Origin: a virus
Direction: 5' to 3' (one strand)
Virus record (IMG/VR): IMGVR_UViG_3300030202_000301
Span: 1 to 28,511 of that record
DNA length: 28,511 bases
The translations under genes were made by a program, and so were the position numbers. This document shows, piece by piece, positions 22,610-28,511 of the stretch. The notes under the pieces are model-generated. The model was not told the DNA's origin. It saw nothing but the letters and a program-made list of their open reading frames with translations, and searched no databases. Positions within the stretch are counted from its first letter, which is position 1, and each line of letters starts with the position of its first letter.

Positions 22610-24349
22610 TCAAATCCCCATTTCTTGTGCAGCCATTAGTTCTTCTTCGTTAAGCATCTCTGCTTCTTGAGCCATCTTCTGAGTTTCTAGTTGCTCAGTT
22701 ACGGTTATGTTCTCACCGTATAGTGTTGGCTCACCTAATTCGTATGCAATGATACGAGCTAGTTCTTTACCTGATAGGTGTGGTGCTACAGTCGGGTCTT
22801 GTGCTTTTACTGCAGACAACTGAATCAGGTTCTGTACTCTACGAGCACGTTCAGCAAAGTGTCTTGCTCCTACAGGAACTATCTTACCACTTGCTGTAAT
22901 ATCTTCTCTAGTAATTTCTAAGAACTGTAGAACACCTGAGTCTTCGTCAGATACTCTTACTATGTCAGCACGATTCATGTAACGTCTAGCTACCTCAAGC
23001 ATTGCATTCAACATAGGTTCTATAAATGTACGCTCGAAGTGTGCAGCCTTGTGTTCGAAGATACGTGACGCTGAGTTCTGTAGTGTCTGTACTTCGAAAG
23101 CAGTCTTCTCTCCTGGAGTACGGATACCCATAGCTTGTCTAGGAGCACCTGCCATTTCTTCCATCTTATTCTCTAAGATTTGTATTTGAAGGTCAGCGTT
23201 TAGTGCAGTAGCATCAGGAGCCATGTACCCTACGTCACCTTCTTCACCCATGTAGATTCTAGCTCCAGGCTCGAAGTCGAAGTCCTCTACGTCACCTTTT
23301 ACTTTTAGTATCGGGTATGCGATCTGATCAAAGACATCTGCCTTGAGATTCTCTAGGTGATCAATCCTGTACTGCATTCCTACAAGATTATCTAGTGGAC
23401 CCATTGCGTATAGGTTATCTGGACGGTTACGCCACCCACTATGGAAGATAGGAGCCTTACCCATCCATGATGGATTCTCTTGATTGTCTAGTACGTGAGC
23501 ACGATCTACGATAGTAATCACACGGTCTGACATTAACTCACCAGACTCTTGATCATAGATGTCACCATAGAATGTCATAATCTCTACGTAGTCTGATTCG
23601 TAGTATTGTTCTATGCTTGTGAAGCCATCAGCAATAAAACCTTCAGCTTTCTCGAAGTGACCATCTGTTCCTCGTACATTCTTACGAGCAGACATCATCT
23701 TCTCGAATACACCGTTAAGGTACTTGTTACGAGGATCAGCATCTACCATACGCTTGATCTCACCTAAAGACTTAATGCTTTTGATTATCTTTGGTGAATC
23801 ATCAAATGATGCAGCCGTAGGATTAAAACAAATGTCGTATGGTGAGATACGTAAAACTCTTGGTCCTACATACTTCGGTATAAACTCACCATCTTCTTTT
23901 GTAGTATAACCGTCTTCCCACTCTACCATAGCGAAACAGTTACCGTAAAGAATCCAATCCTGTATAAGATTAGACACTGTGTTCATTAGGTCAGACTGTC
24001 TTACCTTGTTTTCCATGTAAGACTGAATGATGTCACGTTTAGCTTTTACTGCAGCATCTCGTGAGTCAGCTTCCCAACGCATCCAGTTCTGTTGAGGAAA
24101 CAAAGTAGCAAAGTAGTTAGCGTGAAGGTTATCTGCAATCTGTGTTATCTTTGGTGTAGTCGTTGTATTAGACCAAGGAAGGATTGCGTTAGCTGTTGTG
24201 GTTGTATCAGTAGCGTAAAGGTAGTTACGTAACTCTTTAGTACCTTCAACCCAATGGTGACGTAACTGATGCCATAGTCTCCACTTGTCTGCGATCTCTA
24301 CGGCAAGGTTATCTGGATCGATAAGATTTTCAATATCAATAGTTTTCAT
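22610..24349 (-). CDS. Portal (head-tail connector) protein
   Basis: A 579-aa protein, comparable to the T7 portal gp8 (536 aa). It shows family-typical segments: an N-terminal helical stretch with KWRLWHQLRHHW, WSNTTTTPKI, LHANYFATLFPQQNW, DWILYGNCFAMVEW, and RISPYDICFNP. The second half has helical FEVQTLQNSASRIFEHKAAHFERTF with an MGIRTPGEKTA clip region. The portal forms the dodecameric ring through which DNA is packaged and ejected. It follows the terminase gene with a TAATG overlap and precedes scaffold and capsid. High confidence. Confidence 0.9.
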   Translation of the reverse strand: MKTIDIENLIDPDNLAVEIADKWRLWHQLRHHWVEGTKELRNYLYATDTTTTANAILPWSNTTTTPKITQIADNLHANYFATLFPQQNWMRWEADSRDAAVKAKRDIIQSYMENKVRQSDLMNTVSNLIQDWILYGNCFAMVEWEDGYTTKEDGEFIPKYVGPRVLRISPYDICFNPTAASFDDSPKIIKSIKSLGEIKRMVDADPRNKYLNGVFEKMMSARKNVRGTDGHFEKAEGFIADGFTSIEQYYESDYVEIMTFYGDIYDQESGELMSDRVITIVDRAHVLDNQENPSWMGKAPIFHSGWRNRPDNLYAMGPLDNLVGMQYRIDHLENLKADVFDQIAYPILKVKGDVEDFDFEPGARIYMGEEGDVGYMAPDATALNADLQIQILENKMEEMAGAPRQAMGIRTPGEKTAFEVQTLQNSASRIFEHKAAHFERTFIEPMLNAMLEVARRYMNRADIVRVSDEDSGVLQFLEITREDITASGKIVPVGARHFAERARRVQNLIQLSAVKAQDPTVAPHLSGKELARIIAYELGEPTLYGENITVTEQLETQKMAQEAEMLNEEELMAAQEMGI

Positions 24350-25893
24350 TACCTACTCCCTGCTCTGAAACGGCTATTCGCCCAGACAATGTTATTCTCT
24401 CGTTTCCTGTTAAGGTTACGTGTTGGACGTACAGCCATATCAACTGCAGATGCTAGAGCGTCAATTACGTCATCATGTGGGGGGTTACGTGTAGACAGTT
24501 CGTCTTCCAAGTACTGAGTGTTACCACCACGATAATGCCACATTTGAAGATTATCGTATCTAGGTTCTAGAACCGAAGCAATACGCTCTTGTTTATTACC
24601 TTGTTGTTTGTTAGGTCTGAACTCATCAATGCTTAGTGCTAGACCGTGTTGTTTAATTAATTCTTTTAGTTGTTTAACGATTGCCATCTGAGCTACAGTA
24701 ACTTCTGCTCTTAGCTTTCTGAAAGACCATTTGCTATGTAACTCAAAGATATGATCGAAGTATTCAGATATACGATCAGTCCTGAACCTGTCAATGTCTA
24801 AGACGTATACGTTGTTCTCTGAGTCAACACCTATGAGAACGAGTGCAGTGTAGTCAGCCTTTGATCTTAAACTAAATGCGAAGTCAATAGCTCCGAATAG
24901 ATTTAGTTTACTATCTTTGTAGTGCCAATGACCGTTATCTAAGTGTAGATGTTTCCTGTCGAAGTATTGTATCTTGTCTCTTGATACTGGTACATTGTCA
25001 GGATCACTTGGATCATTGTAGTACTGTGCTTTGAACTGTCCTTTGTCTAAGTACTTACCACGTTTCTTAGCTAACGTAGCAATGTCGAACCCAAACCACT
25101 TACCGTCTTTACGTTGTTGTTTAGGCCACAAGAACTGTCCAGTACCATCACCTTGCTCTTCTACAGGTTTCTCTAAGATTTCGTATATGTTATCTTCACC
25201 TGTTTGTTCTCCTTCATCATCGTAGAGAACTTCTTTCATTTCCATCAAATCGTTGTATAAATCTTTACTGTGATACCTCGTGCCTACAACCCACTCTCTA
25301 GCGTCAGCACCTTCGATAGAGGATAGTAGTGAGTACTGACTTGCAACCTTCGATCTACCCTCAGATGTCAAAGCATTCTCAGCAACTACAACATCATCTA
25401 GTACAGCTATGTCACAGTGTAAACCTGTGAGTGATGTAGTAAGTCCACCTGTGAATATACTTGGATCACGAACATTCTCTTCTTTACGTAGTGGGTGATC
25501 TAAACTAATTTCTGAGTTAGTCCACCTTGATCGTTTACCTTCTTCTTGGTTTACGTGTTCAGGCCAGTACCGTCTGTATATCTCAGATGTCAGTATACCT
25601 TTTATGAAACTAAGTTGTTTCTCTGCAAGGTTAGCTGTAGCTGATATGTACAACACACGTAAGGTTGGGTCTTTGGTTAGTTCCCACGCTACCCTGTAAG
25701 CTATGAGTCTTGACTTACCGTGATCTCGTGGAAACAAAAGTAACTGATAGTTTCTAGCGTCCTCTCTTGTCCACCACTCTATAACTTCTTTGTGACAGTC
25801 ACCTAGTAATTGTTGAGGAGCTACTAGCTGTATGAAGAACTCTAGATCATTCTCAGCGGCTTGTCTGATCTGGTCTAGTGCTTGTTTAGCCAT
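24349..25893 (-). CDS. Terminase large subunit
   Basis: A 514-aa packaging motor. The ATPase part has a Walker A-like PRDHGKS at 55-61, Walker B at VLDD (164-167) and the coupling motif GTR at 204-206. The nuclease part holds D337 in AIDFAF, E397 and D474-D475 in HDDVIDAL, the RNase H-like metal ligands. The enzyme pumps DNA into the head and cuts it at the end. The start is supported by an AAAGGAA site. No small-terminase gene is adjacent, as the preceding gene is a tail protein; T7 also separates its order differently. Assignment is firm. Confidence 0.93.
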   Translation of the reverse strand: MAKQALDQIRQAAENDLEFFIQLVAPQQLLGDCHKEVIEWWTREDARNYQLLLFPRDHGKSRLIAYRVAWELTKDPTLRVLYISATANLAEKQLSFIKGILTSEIYRRYWPEHVNQEEGKRSRWTNSEISLDHPLRKEENVRDPSIFTGGLTTSLTGLHCDIAVLDDVVVAENALTSEGRSKVASQYSLLSSIEGADAREWVVGTRYHSKDLYNDLMEMKEVLYDDEGEQTGEDNIYEILEKPVEEQGDGTGQFLWPKQQRKDGKWFGFDIATLAKKRGKYLDKGQFKAQYYNDPSDPDNVPVSRDKIQYFDRKHLHLDNGHWHYKDSKLNLFGAIDFAFSLRSKADYTALVLIGVDSENNVYVLDIDRFRTDRISEYFDHIFELHSKWSFRKLRAEVTVAQMAIVKQLKELIKQHGLALSIDEFRPNKQQGNKQERIASVLEPRYDNLQMWHYRGGNTQYLEDELSTRNPPHDDVIDALASAVDMAVRPTRNLNRKRENNIVWANSRFRAGSR

Positions 25894-25903
25894 GTTAGTT
25901 CCT

Positions 25904-26428
25904 TTACGGTTCTACAGGCCAATCATCATCTGCTAGGTTAGGCCATGCGTCTAGATCAGTAATGCCACGTAGTTCTTGTCTGTATGTAGCCCACGCAGTT
26001 TTATCTTCGTTGCTTAGAGGACTATCATTTATTTGTGTCCAATCAGTATCAGCTAGAAGTTTGTTACGTGTAGTCCTGTGACCTTCGGCTGTCTTAGCGT
26101 CTAGTGTAGCTTGATAGGCTGCTTCGTGTTGAGCCTTAGTCGTAGTCGTTACATTACCATCATCGTCTTCTTCTGTAGTATCAGCAAACATATCCCTTGC
26201 TACATACTTCTCAACCCAGTTGCCGTTTGCATCTTGTTTGACACCATCACGTACACTTGTTTGATATGCTGTTGTTGTAGCCGCAGGGCTTGCGAGTACT
26301 GCGTCTAGGTTTAGTGAGTCTAGCGTTGCTGCTTTCCACACTCTAGGCAATGACATGTTAGCAAAGTCTGCTCTCCATTGCCCTTGCGTTTTAACTTCGC
26401 CTGTTGTTCGTTCACGATATTCTGACAT
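25904..26428 (-). CDS. Tail fibre assembly-type protein (tail assembly chaperone-like), 174 aa
   Basis: An acidic 174-aa protein. Its second half has R-N-K-L-L-A-D-T-D-W followed by YRQELRGI and DAWPNLADDDWP at the end. This pattern, a short helix with a TDW turn then YRQxLR and PxxxWP, is common in small proteins next to phage tail fibre genes and is usually annotated as tail fibre assembly or tail assembly chaperone. It sits directly downstream of the fibre gene. An AAAGGAG site lies ten bases before the ATG. The role is likely but the family name is from memory. Confidence 0.65.
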   Translation of the reverse strand: MSEYRERTTGEVKTQGQWRADFANMSLPRVWKAATLDSLNLDAVLASPAATTTAYQTSVRDGVKQDANGNWVEKYVARDMFADTTEEDDDGNVTTTTKAQHEAAYQATLDAKTAEGHRTTRNKLLADTDWTQINDSPLSNEDKTAWATYRQELRGITDLDAWPNLADDDWPVEP

Positions 26429-26458
26429 AAGTTGATACTCCTTTCGTCAGTTGATTTG

Positions 26459-27118
26459 TTAAGCTGCAATTGCGTAGAAGATAAAAGTTTTACCTGAACC
26501 ATTAACAGCAGATCCAATAGTATTAACTGCAAATCCAGAGGAATGTGGGTCTATGTAATCATAACTATTTACTTCTGCGTCAGTGTTATTAAGAGCTAGT
26601 TTTGCATCATTACCTGCTACGATTCCTCGTTCCGTATCAAATACAAACCAATCTCCTGTGGTTGTAGTACATTTAATCATAACAAATTTTGCACCATTGC
26701 TAAAACCACAATCTATTACTTTACCATCGCTTGAGTCACCAGTATAGCTTCCCACCTTGGATACACCTGCTACGGTAGCGAAAAGGTAGGCTATGTAGGT
26801 AATACCACTTCCACTTACTTCGGTGTAATTGCCTAGTGAAAAGACAGAACTTGTTGGGGCAGTATCATTAAATATAGGAAAATTTGCTTCGGCTGGTGTT
26901 CCACCTCCATTGGAGAAGCTTACATAATAGTCCTCTGGGTCTGTTCCTCCATTTAATCCTTTGTGATAAACAATCCAATGATCTGCCGCACTACGTTTTT
27001 TAACCCACATCATCTCAGGCACTACGCCAAGATTATGATTTACAGTCATTGCGCTTCCTGTGCCGCTGTAGCAACAAACATCGAAATAGCCAGGTGCACG
27101 CTTCCACATCCATGAGTA
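26459..27118 (-). repeat. Second copy of the duplicated tail fibre segment
   Basis: Counting residues from the GTG at 28492, residues 459-677 repeat the plan of residues 132-361: W-x-W-K-R-A-P-G-Y-F, V-x-H-N-L-G, HWIVYH, SLGN, TYIAYLFA, GSYTG and a final Y-A-I. The copies are diverged at protein level, not recent DNA duplicates. Confidence 0.7.
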
Positions 27119-28511
27119 ATTATTTGAATCTAAACCAGTAAGGTTTCCGATACCATCCATTACATCAAATCCATACGCAGCCCCCCCATAGGCAGCTTCC
27201 GCATCAGTTGCAGCTGTCAGCAAAACTTGTAACTTTCCACGCAATCTATCTAATACGTAATTATGACCACCTAAAGTAACATCTGCACGATTTATAAACA
27301 TATCAGTCACGAAATTGCTGCGATACAGAGGTGGTGGACTGTCTGCGCCACGTTCCGCAACAGCAAACACATCAGTCGCACTGGTAGGCTCTGCGAGTGG
27401 GCCACGTCTGATTGCCATGTAGATGTAGGTGTCTCCATTTTTATTTGTTTCATCTAAATTATCTGGACCAACTTCAAAACCAGTAGGAGTAATATTAAAT
27501 ATTCCAAAAGTTGTTTCTTCTGCGTTATTAGCGTTAGGTCTAAGTCTTGCATCTTGAACACCACCACCACTAACTCCTGATCCATTATACCATCCACGCA
27601 TAGTATCAATCATCTGCCATTCTTGATTAGAAGAAGAAGTATTTTTTACCATTAACCATTGTGGCTCAAACCCAAGATCAATATTAGGTTTAGTAGAAGT
27701 ATTACCAGTATAACTCCCACACTTAATAATATCTTGGTCGCTTGATGGCCCAAACTCACCGTCACTGTTGTTGTGTGCGAATAGGTAGGCCACGTATGTT
27801 TGTCCAGATGTATTTACTCTAGCTGTATTGCCGACAGTAAATTGTGTGGATGTAGGCTCAGTATCGGCCCATATTTGATTGAATGTTTGCGCTCCCTGAG
27901 TACCGTTCAAATTTAAATACTTTGTTGCTCCAAGGCTTCGATGGTAAACTGTCCAATCTTCTGCTGAACTAGTACGTTTTACAATCATCATTCCAGGTTG
28001 TGATCCTAGTGAATGCGATATATTACGAGGTGATGTTCCATCTCCAGTCCATGTTACAATGTCAAAGAACTTAGGGGCTTTGCGAAATGTCCATGAACAC
28101 AAATCAGCATTGTTCAGATTATAATTATCTGTTGAACCAACTGTAAAACCATTAGAATTAAAAGATGTTAAACCTTGTCCCTCTGTTCCCTCTGCTGCAT
28201 CGTTACTAGTTTCTAGTTTTTTTGTTACGCCTCTTGCAGTATCCACTAAACGATGAGAAAAACCTTGATCTCTCATTTTAAACCAAACCAAACCACCTTC
28301 GCCAGTATTGCCAGTGAAAGGGCTAGATGATGATACTTGTGGATTGCCTTTTTTTGTGAATGTAATCTTATTTGGGCCTTCATCCTCTAGGTTATTTGAA
28401 GTGCAAATAAGAAGCTCTGTGCCAGATATTGCGGTTAACGGCTCTGTTGAAGGAGTAAAATTAGAGGTGTAAAGAGCAGTACCTATAACCACTCTAACAT
28501 TAGATAAAAGT
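26459..28511 (-). CDS. Tail fibre / receptor-binding protein, 5' end outside window
   Basis: The frame is open to the right window edge, so the start is beyond it. The GTG at 28492 is just an internal Val: the codons before it read LLSNVRV and continue as VIGTALYTSNFTP. S-N-V-R-V-x-x-G-T-A-x-Y-T-S-x-F-T-P is the end of a LamG-like (concanavalin-like) domain seen in marine phage fibres. Two homologous segments follow, each with W-x-x-[KR]-x-A-P-x-[FY]-F, W-x-V-Y-H, T-Y-x-A-Y-L-F-A and GSYTG motifs. The final residues (KTFIFYAIAA) end a beta-domain. It probably binds the host surface and is followed by its assembly-type protein. At least 683 residues are visible. Confidence 0.82.
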   Translation of the reverse strand, partial: LLSNVRVVIGTALYTSNFTPSTEPLTAISGTELLICTSNNLEDEGPNKITFTKKGNPQVSSSSPFTGNTGEGGLVWFKMRDQGFSHRLVDTARGVTKKLETSNDAAEGTEGQGLTSFNSNGFTVGSTDNYNLNNADLCSWTFRKAPKFFDIVTWTGDGTSPRNISHSLGSQPGMMIVKRTSSAEDWTVYHRSLGATKYLNLNGTQGAQTFNQIWADTEPTSTQFTVGNTARVNTSGQTYVAYLFAHNNSDGEFGPSSDQDIIKCGSYTGNTSTKPNIDLGFEPQWLMVKNTSSSNQEWQMIDTMRGWYNGSGVSGGGVQDARLRPNANNAEETTFGIFNITPTGFEVGPDNLDETNKNGDTYIYMAIRRGPLAEPTSATDVFAVAERGADSPPPLYRSNFVTDMFINRADVTLGGHNYVLDRLRGKLQVLLTAATDAEAAYGGAAYGFDVMDGIGNLTGLDSNNYSWMWKRAPGYFDVCCYSGTGSAMTVNHNLGVVPEMMWVKKRSAADHWIVYHKGLNGGTDPEDYYVSFSNGGGTPAEANFPIFNDTAPTSSVFSLGNYTEVSGSGITYIAYLFATVAGVSKVGSYTGDSSDGKVIDCGFSNGAKFVMIKCTTTTGDWFVFDTERGIVAGNDAKLALNNTDAEVNSYDYIDPHSSGFAVNTIGSAVNGSGKTFIFYAIAA
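27410..28099 (-). repeat. First copy of the duplicated tail fibre segment
   Basis: Residues 132-361, counted from the GTG at 28492, contain W-T-F-R-K-A-P-K-F-F, SHSLG, DWTVYH, TVGN, TYVAYLFA, GSYTG and a closing YIYMAIRRG, in the same order as the copy at 26459-27118. A spacer of about 97 residues with PPPLY separates them. Confidence 0.7.

Noticed and set aside
28490-28492. GTG as start of the tail fibre gene
   Set aside because: No ribosome site precedes it and the same frame continues upstream with residues that fit the LamG-like domain end, so the gene begins beyond the window.

Overview
The window is a contiguous piece of a tailed double-stranded DNA phage with a T7-like (podovirus) virion, most likely marine. 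Evidence for this is the order portal, scaffold, capsid, gatekeeper, nozzle, ejection proteins, together with a vitamin B12-dependent ribonucleotide reductase, MazG, a short DUF3310 protein and a T7-type endonuclease I. Base composition is moderately AT-rich and genes are packed with TAATG, TGATG and ATGA stop/start overlaps. No RNA polymerase, integrase or tRNA gene is visible. The convergent layout and class II reductase recall the SIO1/cobavirus-type lytic marine podoviruses, but this placement is an inference. The host cannot be named; the lipoprotein spanin and the outer-membrane-type barrel imply a Gram-negative.

Left arm, plus strand (1-4732): DNA metabolism. It holds the 3' end of a RecB/Cas4-like nuclease, a Holliday-junction endonuclease I, a metallophosphoesterase with an altered first metal motif, MazG, the class II ribonucleotide reductase, a small membrane protein and a zinc-ribbon DUF3310 protein, plus two short unknowns. 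Together they would degrade and recycle host DNA and supply dNTPs. The arm ends at a bidirectional hairpin terminator (4734-4770).

Right arm, minus strand (28511 down to 4770), read in transcription order. First come a tail fibre protein (5' end outside the window) and a fibre-assembly-type protein. Head genes follow: large terminase, portal, scaffold, major capsid and a capsid-associated protein. A hairpin terminator sits directly after the head block, placed like the terminator behind T7 gene 10. Next come a second beta-rich structural protein, tail tubular proteins A and B, a GNAT acetyltransferase, and three ejection-type proteins (233, 1441 and 805 aa, the last with a peptidoglycan-hydrolase-like domain).

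The end of the minus-strand unit (8332 to 4770) is a dense lysis and accessory cassette. It has an M15 endolysin, a two-TM holin, a unimolecular-spanin-like lipoprotein, two other membrane proteins, a signal-peptide-bearing small beta-barrel, two look-alike small exported two-cysteine proteins, a Cys-rich 31-aa peptide and several very basic small proteins. Several of these ORFs are under 60 codons. This cassette is the least explained and most interesting part of the window. There is no gene-free stretch over 100 bases, and I see no convincing sigma70-like or phage promoter, CRISPR array, insertion sequence or tRNA.
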